NCBI RefSeq assembly: GCF_029936995.1
Contig: NZ_JAPYRE010000001.1
Coordinates: 744,001 to 808,000, forward strand
Direction of reading: 5' to 3'
DNA: 64,000 bases
Origin: Henriciella sp.
GTDB lineage: Bacteria; Pseudomonadota; Alphaproteobacteria; Caulobacterales; Hyphomonadaceae
Shown: positions 21,768 through 30,085 of the stretch, piece by piece
Layout of the letters: each line of letters starts with the position of its first letter
How positions within the stretch are numbered: the stretch's first letter is position 1
The notes under the pieces: model-generated
What the model saw: the letters and a program-made list of their open reading frames with translations, nothing else
Told to the model about the DNA's origin: nothing
The model's database searches: none
Translations under genes and position numbers: made by a program

Positions 21768-22496
21768 TCAGGCCCAGTGTGACTTCAGCAACTCTGCGAA
21801 CCGCCCGGCTTTTTCTACGATCGACCAGTGACCTGTATCGGCATTGCGATGCAGCGGCACGTTGAGGCGCTGGCAGAAACGTTCCGCTGTCCCGACAGGG
21901 ACAAACGGGTCGTCATCTCCCCAGAAAACCATTCCACGATCAGGCAGGCGCTCCAGGTCCCTTGTCCATTCATCGGCGACATGGCGCGCAGACCTGTATA
22001 GCCTGAGAATGGCCCGGCGCATGTCTGGCGTCCAATGTGAAGCCTCTTCGCGTGCGAGCCCGGCAGGAAGGCCTGCCTGGTTAAGGCCATTTGCGAGGCG
22101 CTTTTTTGATGTGACCGCCATGAGAAGTTCTCCGAGCAGAGGTGTCTGCCAGATACGAGCCGTGCGGTGCCACTCATAACTCGGCTCGGGCAGGGCATTA
22201 GCGACGGCCCAGCTGCGCACAAGGTCGGGCCGGAGCCAGGCAGCACGGATCACAAGGATCGCTCCCCAGTCATGGCCGACAAGATCCACGGGTTCACTGT
22301 CTTGACGGTGCTGCTCGATATAGTCGACCAGCCAGTCTGCGTAGGCTTCCTTGGTACAGGCAAACCCTTTGGGGACAGGGGTGGAGAAACCCGGCAGGGC
22401 GGGGCAGAGGAAAGGGCCATGGTCCGGGCCGAGAGCCTTCGTCAGTGGTTCCCACATGGCGGGTGTATCTGGAACGCCGTGGACAAGAATTCGCAT
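21768..22496 (-). CDS. Alpha/beta hydrolase with Asp nucleophile (epoxide hydrolase or haloalkane dehalogenase like)
   Basis: A 242-residue cytoplasmic alpha/beta hydrolase. The oxyanion-hole motif HGVPDT is at residues 6-11, and the nucleophile elbow is GHDWGA with Asp76, not Ser. This Asp elbow is the mark of epoxide hydrolases, haloalkane dehalogenases and fluoroacetate dehalogenases. The acid is probably Asp in GDDDPFVP (about 195) and the base His223 in TGHWSIVE. Cap-domain residues that distinguish the subfamilies cannot be judged here. It is 91 bp upstream of the acyl-CoA dehydrogenase and divergent from the nitronate monooxygenase. Confidence 0.85.
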   Translation of the reverse strand: MRILVHGVPDTPAMWEPLTKALGPDHGPFLCPALPGFSTPVPKGFACTKEAYADWLVDYIEQHRQDSEPVDLVGHDWGAILVIRAAWLRPDLVRSWAVANALPEPSYEWHRTARIWQTPLLGELLMAVTSKKRLANGLNQAGLPAGLAREEASHWTPDMRRAILRLYRSARHVADEWTRDLERLPDRGMVFWGDDDPFVPVGTAERFCQRLNVPLHRNADTGHWSIVEKAGRFAELLKSHWA

Positions 22497-22625
22497 GCCT
22501 GATGCCTCCGGTTTTCAGTCATGTTAGGCCGACTTTTATCTATCCGCACGCCTTCCGTTCCGGCAAGCTTGCGCAGGACATGGGTCTGTTGGCATGTTGC
22601 GGCCAACCCAGTGGAGGAGAGTTAT

Positions 22626-23624
22626 ATGAAGACTGCAATCACAGAGATGTTTGGCATTGAGCACCCGATCATTCAGGGCGGGATGCACTATGTCGGGTTT
22701 GCAGAAATGGCAGCAGCGGTCTCTAATGCTGGCGGGCTTGGCATCATTACCGCGCTGACCCAGAAGACACCGCAGGATCTCGCCAACGAGATTGCGCGCT
22801 GCCAGGATATGACGGACAAGCCAATCGGTGTGAACATCACGTTCCTTCCGTCGACGACCCCGCCGGACTATCCGGCTATCGTCCAGACGGTCATCGACAG
22901 TGGTGTGAAAGTCGTCGAAACGGCAGGCAACAACCCCAAGCAGGTCCTGCCATACCTGAAAGATGCCGGTATCAAGGTCATCCACAAATGCACGGCTGTT
23001 CGCCATGCGCTGAAGGCTCAGTCAATTGGCTGTGATGCAGCTTCCATTGACGGGTTTGAATGTGGTGGTCATCCGGGCGAGGACGACATTCCGAACATGA
23101 TCCTCCTGCCACGGGCGGCAGATGAACTCGAGATTCCGTTCGTCTCATCCGGCGGACAGGCTGATGGCCGCTCTCTGGTCGCTTCGCTCGCTATGGGCGC
23201 GCAGGGCATGAATATGGGCACGCGTTTCATCGCGACGAAGGAAGCCCCGGTGCATGAAAATGTGAAGCAGGCCCTCCTGGATGCCTCTGAGCTTGATACG
23301 CGGCTCGTCATGCGCCCGCTTCGCAACACAGAGCGTGTGCTGACGAATGCCAATGTGGAGAAACTGCTCGAGAAAGAGCGTCGTCTCGGTAGCGATATCA
23401 AGTTCGAGGATATCATAGAGGAAGTTGCAGGCGTTTATCCGAAGATCATGGTCGACGGTGAAATGGATGCCGGTGCATGGTCCTGCGGCATGGTTGCCGG
23501 GCTCATCTATGATGTGCCGACGTGCAAGGAGCTGATCGACCGGATCATGGGCGAGGCGCACGATATCATCGAGAACCGTCTGCGGGGTTTCCTCGGGACG
23601 CGCCAGACCGTCGCGGCTGAATAG
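22626..23624 (+). CDS. Nitronate monooxygenase / 2-nitropropane dioxygenase family protein
   Basis: A TIM-barrel FMN enzyme of the nitronate monooxygenase and FabK superfamily, usually oxidising alkyl nitronates such as propionate 3-nitronate. Start at 22626 (MKTAITEMFGIEHPIIQGGM) is supported by GGAGGAGA eight or so bases upstream; 332 residues. Visible motifs are PIIQGGMHYVGFAEMAAAVSNAGG (FMN contact), the catalytic-His loop GFECGGHPG, and the phosphate-binding FVSSGGQADGRS with ALAMGAQGMNMGTRF-like strand. The true substrate is open; related proteins act as enoyl reductases. Confidence 0.88.
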   Translation: MKTAITEMFGIEHPIIQGGMHYVGFAEMAAAVSNAGGLGIITALTQKTPQDLANEIARCQDMTDKPIGVNITFLPSTTPPDYPAIVQTVIDSGVKVVETAGNNPKQVLPYLKDAGIKVIHKCTAVRHALKAQSIGCDAASIDGFECGGHPGEDDIPNMILLPRAADELEIPFVSSGGQADGRSLVASLAMGAQGMNMGTRFIATKEAPVHENVKQALLDASELDTRLVMRPLRNTERVLTNANVEKLLEKERRLGSDIKFEDIIEEVAGVYPKIMVDGEMDAGAWSCGMVAGLIYDVPTCKELIDRIMGEAHDIIENRLRGFLGTRQTVAAE

Positions 23625-23655
23625 GACTTACGGTAGACACTGATAGAATTTGAAG

Positions 23656-23689
23656 AGGCCCGTCACCCGGTTGGGAGGCGGGCCTTTTG
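23656..23689 (+). terminator. Rho-independent terminator after the nitronate monooxygenase gene
   Basis: AGGCCCG and CGGGCCT form a 7-bp outer stem with an inner CCC/GGG pairing, followed by TTTTGTGTCTTTT. It is also placed to end the convergent rnhA transcript. Confidence 0.75.
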
Positions 23690-23717
23690 TGTCTTTTGAC
23701 CCGCCGGTTCGGTACGT

Positions 23718-24158
23718 TCAGTCCCGTGCTTCCATCGTCCCTAAACGGGCAAGCTCATCGGCGCGTTCATTGCCTTCATCGCCGGCATGGCCCTTTACCC
23801 AGCGCCACTCGATGTCATGGCGCGCGCAAGCTGTGTCGAGCGCCTGCCAGAGATCCCTGTTCTTGACCGGTTTCTTCGCGGCCGTTTTCCAGCCATTGCG
23901 CTTCCAGCCATGAATCCACTTGGTCAGCCCGTCCTTCACATAGGTCGAATCGGTGTGCAGGCGGACCTTTGAAGGCTTCCTGAGCGCGTTGAGCGCCTCG
24001 ATGGCAGCCATCAGTTCCATACGGTTATTGGTCGTCTTGGCCTCACCGCCATGAAGCTCTTTGCGGTGTTCATCCGCGACAAGGACCGCCCCCCAGCCGC
24101 CAGGGCCGGGATTGCCGCTACAGGCCCCATCCGTCCATATCTCGATAAGTTTCGTCAT
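23718..24158 (-). CDS. rnhA: Ribonuclease HI
   Basis: RNase HI cuts the RNA strand of RNA-DNA hybrids, removing R-loops and primers. The 146-residue protein has all catalytic residues at the standard numbers: Asp10 ([16 protein letters not shown]), Glu48 (NNRMELMA), Asp70 (HTDSTYV), His124 (VKGHAG) and Asp134 (ERADELA). The basic handle [21 protein letters not shown] is intact. In many Alphaproteobacteria it follows thrB directly; here a small secreted-protein gene lies between them. Confidence 0.97.
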   Translation of the reverse strand: MTKLIEIWTDGACSGNPGPGGWGAVLVADEHRKELHGGEAKTTNNRMELMAAIEALNALRKPSKVRLHTDSTYVKDGLTKWIHGWKRNGWKTAAKKPVKNRDLWQALDTACARHDIEWRWVKGHAGDEGNERADELARLGTMEARD

Positions 24159-24219
24159 CTTGAGCCGATTTCATGTGTTTCTGGAAATCGGTCAAGATGA
24201 CTGGTGAGCTAGATGATGA

Positions 24220-24630
24220 TCAAGCAGGCGGGCAGTTGAGCAATGATGTTGGGCTAATACACTGTATTTCACGCTGCCGCATTGCGTCTGCACAATTAAT
24301 CCGCGACTGGGCGTTCGCTGGATCTTCTCCTTCGGTGGGTTCACCGTGTACATCCCTGCAGAGTTGTAGATCGGCAATATAGTCTTGCCTACAATCTGCA
24401 ATGCATTGTTCGCGATCTTCGAAAGGATTTGTTTGTGTCAAATTCCACTGTGTTTCGGCCTGGTAGAGATCCATCGGCCAATATCCCAAATAAGTGTCAA
24501 AAAAGTCCCCCTCGCCTATGCCATCGTTGTTGGGCATTGGGCAGTTTGGGCCGAAACAACTCGTTTGGCCGATTGCGGCGGGGGTAGCAAGGAATAGGAA
24601 TGCTGTGCTTAGAGACAAAAGTTTGAGCAT
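24220..24630 (-). CDS. Small secreted Cys-rich protein of unknown function
   Basis: I do not recognise a family. The 136-residue product starts with a clear signal peptide (MLKLLSLSTAFLFLATPAAIG, cleavage probably before QTSC). The mature part is acidic and holds ten or so cysteines, with pairs CFGPNC, CIADC and CINCP-like spacing (EQCIADCRQDY, LQLCRDVHG, INCADAM, IQCISP, LLNCPP), suggesting disulphide bonds in the periplasm. A good AGGAGAG site precedes the ATG. The gene and its 90-bp upstream region are clearly AT-richer than the neighbours and split the usual thrB-rnhA pair, which suggests a later insertion. Confidence 0.65.
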   Translation of the reverse strand: MLKLLSLSTAFLFLATPAAIGQTSCFGPNCPMPNNDGIGEGDFFDTYLGYWPMDLYQAETQWNLTQTNPFEDREQCIADCRQDYIADLQLCRDVHGEPTEGEDPANAQSRINCADAMRQREIQCISPTSLLNCPPA

Positions 24631-24727
24631 GTTTCTCTCCTATCTGGAATAATTTAGATTCCATTTAAAATAGACAAATTGACCATACCTACTTTTAAGA
24701 GAGGGGCAATCATAGATTTAAAATAAT

Positions 24728-25693
24728 CTACGCCCCGTAATCAGCCGCCGAGACAGCCTTGCGGTGAAAGGCGAGCCGCGTGGCATATTCCATGGGGCTT
24801 TTCGGGCGTACAAGCGCATCCTCCGGCGTGTCGGTCCAGTCGACGAGGCGTGTCAGGAAGAAACGCAACGCTGCACCCCGGCACAGTACGGGCAGGGCAT
24901 CGCGTTCAGCTGACTCGAGCGGGCGCACGCTTTCATAGCCACTGATCAGGGCGGCGCCTTTGGAGTAGTTGAACTCCTTGCCATCCTCGAAAGCCCAGGA
25001 GTTGATGCACACGGCAAGATCATAGGCAAGGGCATCCGTACAGGCGAAATAGAAGTCGATCGCGCCTGAAAACTGCTCGCCGATGAAAAAGACGTTATCT
25101 GGGAAAAGGTCCGCATGAATGGTCCCGCGGGGGATTTCGAGGCTTTGCGGCTTGGAGGCCGCAACGGCTTTCAGGTCACTCTCTATAAGCCCTGACAGCC
25201 CTTCCATAAGGCTCTCGGCTGTCTCCTCGCGGCCATGCCAAAGGGATGGCCAGCTTGCCGGGCCAAGCGCATTCGCGCGCACCCCGTCGAAATCGGCCAA
25301 CGCCTCATGCATCCGCGCAAGGTTTTCCCCCATTGAGCGGCATTGTGACGTACTGGGGCGGCTGGGAGACAGGCCATCGAGAAATGTCACGATAACGGCT
25401 GGGCGCCCTTCGAGCTCGCGCAGGACATTCCCTTCCTTGTCTGCGATGGGAGCCGGGCAGGGGAACTTCTTCGCGGCCAGATGCTGCTTGAGCGCCATGA
25501 AGTATGGCAGGTCCTGCGGATCTGCGCGCCTTTCAAAGAGGGTCAGGATAAACCGCCCCTGATCCGTTTCGAGATAATAGTTCGAGTTTTCTACACCTTC
25601 GGCGATACCCTTGAAGGAAAGGGCCTTCCCGAGGTCATAATCCCCCAGGAAGGCCGCAAGTGCATCGTCGCTGACACGTGTATAAACCGCCAT
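24728..25693 (-). CDS. thrB: Homoserine kinase (ThrB, APH-fold type)
   Basis: Phosphorylates homoserine in threonine synthesis. The 321-residue protein belongs to the aminoglycoside-phosphotransferase-fold group used by Alphaproteobacteria and Pseudomonas, not the GHMP type of E. coli. N-terminal AVYTRVSDDALAAFL and GVENSNYYLET match that group; the catalytic loop HADLFPDN (His193, Asp195, Asn200) and the metal-binding DFYFACTD (Asp213) are intact. It starts 10 bp after the upstream MFS gene, which may be cotranscribed with it. Confidence 0.93.
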   Translation of the reverse strand: MAVYTRVSDDALAAFLGDYDLGKALSFKGIAEGVENSNYYLETDQGRFILTLFERRADPQDLPYFMALKQHLAAKKFPCPAPIADKEGNVLRELEGRPAVIVTFLDGLSPSRPSTSQCRSMGENLARMHEALADFDGVRANALGPASWPSLWHGREETAESLMEGLSGLIESDLKAVAASKPQSLEIPRGTIHADLFPDNVFFIGEQFSGAIDFYFACTDALAYDLAVCINSWAFEDGKEFNYSKGAALISGYESVRPLESAERDALPVLCRGAALRFFLTRLVDWTDTPEDALVRPKSPMEYATRLAFHRKAVSAADYGA

Positions 25694-25703
25694 GCGGGGG
25701 CTT

Positions 25704-27224
25704 CTAGCCCTGACGGCCGATCATGTCACGCTGAAGCGTTTTGCCTGCGAGAAGATAATGCAGGGCTGCCCACCCATACAGGCAGCAGAACAGGATGATC
25801 GACCATTGCAGTCCGCGTGCATCGGCACTCAGGCAGGCGGCGAGATTTGTCGCTTCCGCACCACTCAATGCACTCACACCTGCCTCATCAAGCGCCAGGA
25901 GCGGTTTGCAGTCATTGAGGGTGAGGCCGAGGTCTGCGCCTGATAGGAAAATGGTTTTCAGGAATGTCGACAGGAAGCCGATCATCGTCGGGCCAAGGCC
26001 AAGGCCGATGATATTGACCACGAACAGCGTGATCGCAACCGAGGTCGCCCGCATCCGGCTGTCAACGACCCCGCCTGAAACAGCATACATCGGGCCGAGA
26101 TAGAAATAGTGCAGAAGCGCCGCAGCCATGAGCGGCGGCATCGCCAGTATGACTGTGGGGGCGAGAAAGCCCATAGCGTAAAGCGGGACCGAAACGGCCA
26201 TGCCGAAGGCCGGAAGCCAGGAAAGGGCACGCGGATGGCGTTTCGACATCTTGTCGGCCAGCCAGCCCGAGGAGAACACACCGATGGCTGCCATTACGCC
26301 GATAATCAGGCTGAACAGGAGCGCAGCTTCTGAAAGGGACAGTCCGTGTGTGCGGCGTAGGAATGATGTCGTGAACTGGGCGACGCCATAGCCGACGAAA
26401 GAGGCGATACCGGCGCCGATGACCACGTGAATATATGTTGGCTTCTTCGACAGGATCTTGAGGACCTCGCCGAAACTTGCCTGCTCCTGCTTCACCGCTT
26501 CCGGCGGATCGGTATAGCCGCGCGGCGGTTCCTTGATCAGGAAGGCAAGGATGAAGGCGAAGACTACGCCGGGAAAACCAACTGCAAAAAACGCAATCCG
26601 CCAGCCTTCCAGAGACTGCCAGTCAATCATGTTGGCTATCCAGGTCCAGCCCCAGCTGTTCAGGATATTATAGACATTCTCACCGGTCACATAATCGTTG
26701 ATCGGACCACCGGCCAGGCCGGCAATCATGCCACCAAGCGGCACGCCGAGGGCGTAAATTGATACCGCCGTGGCGCGACTGGAGGGTTTGAAATAGTCTG
26801 CAATAAGGGACTGGGCGGGCGGTGTGCAGCCAGCTTCGCCAATGCCGACACCGACACGGATCAGGAACAGCGTCAGGAAGCCTGTCGCAAAGCCGCACAG
26901 TACTGTCATGAGGCTCCAAAGCAGTAGCGCGACCACAATGATCATCGTCCGGTTTGTGCGTTCGGAGACGCGTGCGATCGGAATGCCAAGCGTCGTGTAG
27001 AGCATGGCGAAGGCAAAACCGCCGACAACACCCATGTGCCAGTCTTCAAGTTGAAGGCTCGTCTTGATGGGCTCAGTCAGGATGCCCAGGATCGAGCGGT
27101 CGATGAAGTTGAAGATGTAGACCAGCAGGAGCGAGCCAAGAACAAACCCCCTGTAGCCCTTGGAGCCATACCCGTCATTTACGTCCACGACCGGTGTTTG
27201 TGATGTCGCGCTGGCTGTCGCCAT
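25704..27224 (-). CDS. MFS transporter, spinster-like (copy 2)
   Basis: A 506-residue inner-membrane protein with 12 predicted membrane segments. The sequence YIFNFIDRSILGILTEPIK in segment 1 and GIPIARVSERTNR after segment 2 fit the spinster-like group of the major facilitator superfamily; GVGIGEAGCTPPAQSLIADYF marks segments 4-5. The central loop is short (KEPPRGYTDPPEAVKQ). Substrate is unknown. It is a clear paralogue of the next gene upstream (shared GEAGCTPPA, IKEPPRGY, DPPE/DPPS), so the pair arose by tandem duplication. A C-terminal periplasmic loop holds two Cys (NDCKPLL, AACLSAD). Confidence 0.87.
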   Translation of the reverse strand: MATASATSQTPVVDVNDGYGSKGYRGFVLGSLLLVYIFNFIDRSILGILTEPIKTSLQLEDWHMGVVGGFAFAMLYTTLGIPIARVSERTNRTMIIVVALLLWSLMTVLCGFATGFLTLFLIRVGVGIGEAGCTPPAQSLIADYFKPSSRATAVSIYALGVPLGGMIAGLAGGPINDYVTGENVYNILNSWGWTWIANMIDWQSLEGWRIAFFAVGFPGVVFAFILAFLIKEPPRGYTDPPEAVKQEQASFGEVLKILSKKPTYIHVVIGAGIASFVGYGVAQFTTSFLRRTHGLSLSEAALLFSLIIGVMAAIGVFSSGWLADKMSKRHPRALSWLPAFGMAVSVPLYAMGFLAPTVILAMPPLMAAALLHYFYLGPMYAVSGGVVDSRMRATSVAITLFVVNIIGLGLGPTMIGFLSTFLKTIFLSGADLGLTLNDCKPLLALDEAGVSALSGAEATNLAACLSADARGLQWSIILFCCLYGWAALHYLLAGKTLQRDMIGRQG

Positions 27225-27310
27225 GCCTGAACTCCCTTATCGCTTGCAGTCACTTCGGCTGAAGTGCTGACGCTTTTGTCTGGGCCAACAAAGCAAATCG
27301 CTGAAGGCCG

Positions 27311-27337
27311 GGCCAGAGCAAAAAGGGCGCTCTGGCC
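27311..27337. other. Inverted repeat between the two MFS genes
   Basis: GGCCAGAGC and GCTCTGGCC form a perfect 9-bp stem with a 9-nt loop inside the 187-bp gap between the tandem transporter genes. No T-run follows in the direction of the genes. A further imperfect pair, GGCCCG/CGGGCC at 27368-27394, lies next to it. It may be an mRNA processing or partial termination element. Confidence 0.4.
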
Positions 27338-27411
27338 AAAAAATTTCACCAGTGAAGCAGTTGACGTGGCCCGCCGCCTTGTACCTGACGGGCCTGCGCC
27401 GATTCTGGTGA

Positions 27412-28923
27412 TCAGATGTGCATCCCGGCCGCTGGAATATCGCCGCGATACCTGTCACGGTCGAACGAGCGTGCAGCCATGAAGTAACAGGCCGCTGCGG
27501 CGAGCAGGAACAGCGATGTCGCTGCCATGGAGTGACGCAGCCCATCAGCATAGGCCCGGCAGAGTTCTGGTCCATTCGGCCCAATCGATGCCGGATCCGT
27601 ACTACAGAGCCTTGGATTGAAGTCGGCGGCAAAGGCAGACAGCCCGGCCTGGGCGATTTCGCGGTTCATGAAGAAGTCACTCATCGTGCCGACGAAGAGG
27701 GGGCCGATGCCGTTACCAATCAGGCTGACGATAAGCAGGAGCACCGAGATAGTGGTCGCCCGTGATTGCGGACTGACGATGCCTGTGCCGACCGTGTATT
27801 GGGCACCAAGATAGCTGTAATGCGCGATCGCGGCGAAAATCCAGAGTATGAAGGCCAGAGACAGCGTCGGGGCGAAGAAAGCCGCGATATAGGCTGGTAC
27901 CGATAGCGTCAGGCCGACACCAGGCAGCCACGCCGCGACTGTCGGGAAGCGGCCTTCCAGCTTCTCCGAAATAAACCCGCCGAGAAACGTGCCACCGGCG
28001 GCTACTGCTGCCAGGGGAGCGCCGTAGAGTACGGCAGCATCACGCACGCCGATACCATGAACTCTTTGAAGGAAAGGCGCCTGGAAGTTGATTAGGCCGT
28101 ATCCGACAAAAGCGACCAGCGCTGCCCCCATGGAAAGCCACCAGAAGGTCGGCTTGGGCGTGAATTCCTTGAAGGCGTCGAAGAAATCGGTCTTCTGTCC
28201 TGACTTTGCTGATGGCGGATCAGAATATCCACGCGGCGGCTCCTTGATGGTCAGCATGAGTATGATGGCGATCAAAACACCCGGCAGACCGACAACCACG
28301 AAAGCGATGCGCCAGCCACCAACCGTAGACCAGTCCAGGCCGGGGAACAGGCCTCCAAGTCCGATCGAACCCAGCCAGGCGCCAAAATCTTCGCCCTGGA
28401 TCCCGGCGATCGTACCGCCGAACAGCTGGGCGAGAACGCCCCCGATCGTGACCCCCATGGAATAGATGCCAAGCGCGCCTGCACGGCTGCGGGGTGGGAA
28501 ATAATCTGTAATGATCGAATTGGCCGGAGGTGTGCAGCCAGCCTCGCCCACAGCGACACCAACACGAAAGACGAGTAGCCAGAGGAACCCGCTGGCGATG
28601 CCGCATAGCGCCGTCATGACAGACCAGATGATGATACACAGCGTAATGATGAGCACCCGGTTTGCCCGGTCAGCCCACATCGCAATAGGTATACCCATCA
28701 GGGCGTAAAAGACGGCAAAGGGTGGCCCGGAAAGCAGGCCCCACTGCGTGTCGGAGAGGCTGAATTCGTTGATAATCGGCTGGGCGACAACCGAAATGAG
28801 CGTGCGGTCAATAAAGTTGAGTGTGTAGACCAGCATCAGGGAGATGAGCACGTAGGACCTGTAGCCCTTGGTTCCGAAACCGGTGATGTGGCCCTGATGT
28901 GCCTCGGCCGTCGCTTCGTTCAT
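27412..28923 (-). CDS. MFS transporter, spinster-like (copy 1)
   Basis: A 503-residue, 12-segment inner-membrane transporter paralogous to the gene just downstream. Segment 1 YTLNFIDRTLISVVAQPII, loop GIPIAMWADRANR and segments 4-5 GVAVGEAGCTPPANSIITDYF show the relation. The central loop is KEPPRGYSDPPSAKSG. Its C-terminal loop carries two Cys (RLCSTDP, ELCRAYA), as in the paralogue. The upstream neighbours are a cyclase-family protein and a glutathionyl-hydroquinone reductase in the same direction, so a role in uptake or efflux of an aromatic or lipid-like compound is possible but only inferred. Confidence 0.87.
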   Translation of the reverse strand: MNEATAEAHQGHITGFGTKGYRSYVLISLMLVYTLNFIDRTLISVVAQPIINEFSLSDTQWGLLSGPPFAVFYALMGIPIAMWADRANRVLIITLCIIIWSVMTALCGIASGFLWLLVFRVGVAVGEAGCTPPANSIITDYFPPRSRAGALGIYSMGVTIGGVLAQLFGGTIAGIQGEDFGAWLGSIGLGGLFPGLDWSTVGGWRIAFVVVGLPGVLIAIILMLTIKEPPRGYSDPPSAKSGQKTDFFDAFKEFTPKPTFWWLSMGAALVAFVGYGLINFQAPFLQRVHGIGVRDAAVLYGAPLAAVAAGGTFLGGFISEKLEGRFPTVAAWLPGVGLTLSVPAYIAAFFAPTLSLAFILWIFAAIAHYSYLGAQYTVGTGIVSPQSRATTISVLLLIVSLIGNGIGPLFVGTMSDFFMNREIAQAGLSAFAADFNPRLCSTDPASIGPNGPELCRAYADGLRHSMAATSLFLLAAAACYFMAARSFDRDRYRGDIPAAGMHI

Positions 28924-29060
28924 CTACTCTCTCCTCCTCGTGCACCTCTGTTCGGGTGCTTCGCGTCAGTGTTGTTTACTATCGCGACCCGCGTTGCAAG
29001 CTCTGTCTGCCAGGGCAAACTCTCGTTCGCCCGGAAAAACTGCCTGCGTGGCCTGTTGAT

Positions 29061-29996
29061 CTATCTGATAGCGACCGGGTTGATGATCGCCTGGACGGTG
29101 CCTTCGAGCCTTGGCACGCCCAGGGAAAAGAAAAACTCCGTCACACCATCTTCCGCAAGTTCAGATGTCACCATGTTTTCAAGTGTGTAGACGCCATTCT
29201 TGGCAAGAAGTGTAAGGTGAACGTCGAACGGCCGGGTCTCGTCTTCAAAGGGAATCGCTTCGACGGCCCATGTGTCCGCGCCAATGGCGACAACGCCCTT
29301 GTCTGCCAGGTACTGGGCCCCCTCGACGCCGAGACCGGGCTCGGTCTGCTTGAGCGTCCCGGACTCACGGTTGGCCTCCATGTAGCCTGTATGAAGCAAT
29401 ACGACATCGCCAGCTTCGATCGTGACCCCCGCATTCTTGATGGCTTCGTCCAGTTCGGCCTTGTTGAATGCCGTGCCATCCGGCACGGGGTCTGCCCCGG
29501 CGACTGCGGTCATGTCGAGCAGGATGCCACGTGTGGCGATCGGCGGAAGCGTATGGGTGCCGAACTGAGTCAGCCCTGACGGCGTGACAAAATCGGCGAC
29601 GGGCACACCGTTATAGTATTCATGGTCGATGCCCATGTGGCCGAGCCCGTCAATCTGGCTTCCAATGCCGACCCATGTGTCAACGATGTCGTCATTGCCG
29701 GTTGCCTTGTTGGCCCCAAGCGGTGTGCCGGAACCGTCCGAGAGCTGCAGTACGGTAACGTCATATTCGCGCGGGCCATAAGCGGGTGTGTCGCGGCCCG
29801 TGACCATACCCAGAGAATAGGATTTGCCGGTCGTAATAAGCTTGGCAGCTGAAGCCGTCTTTTCCGGAGACAGGTTGTTCAAGGCACCGAGCCGGTCATC
29901 AGGCCCATACTTTGACGGATGCCAGCTTTCAGCTTCCTGCGCATGGGCAGAACAGGCACACAGTGCCGCAACGGTGAGCGCTCCAAACCATTTCAT
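29061..29996 (-). CDS. Secreted cyclase-family protein (PF04199-like)
   Basis: A 311-residue protein with a signal peptide (MKWFGALTVAALCACSAHA, cleavage before QE). The mature part matches the cyclase family, named after kynurenine formamidase-like metal hydrolases: PDDRLGALNNLSPEKTASA near the N-terminus, RGILLDMTAV, and GDVVLLHTGYME. The family metal site HxGTHxDxPxH is altered here to IDGLGHMGIDHEYYNG, a form seen in the longer members, so the metal ligands may differ. Periplasmic location and substrate are inference. It precedes the MFS pair with a 137-bp gap. Confidence 0.8.
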   Translation of the reverse strand: MKWFGALTVAALCACSAHAQEAESWHPSKYGPDDRLGALNNLSPEKTASAAKLITTGKSYSLGMVTGRDTPAYGPREYDVTVLQLSDGSGTPLGANKATGNDDIVDTWVGIGSQIDGLGHMGIDHEYYNGVPVADFVTPSGLTQFGTHTLPPIATRGILLDMTAVAGADPVPDGTAFNKAELDEAIKNAGVTIEAGDVVLLHTGYMEANRESGTLKQTEPGLGVEGAQYLADKGVVAIGADTWAVEAIPFEDETRPFDVHLTLLAKNGVYTLENMVTSELAEDGVTEFFFSLGVPRLEGTVQAIINPVAIR

Positions 29997-30085
29997 CGGC
30001 TATCTCCTCCCTGAATATGTCGTTACGGGAGGGAGAGTGGCTTCAGTGGCGAGCGCTGTCCAGCTTGACGGAGCGGGAGGTTAGC

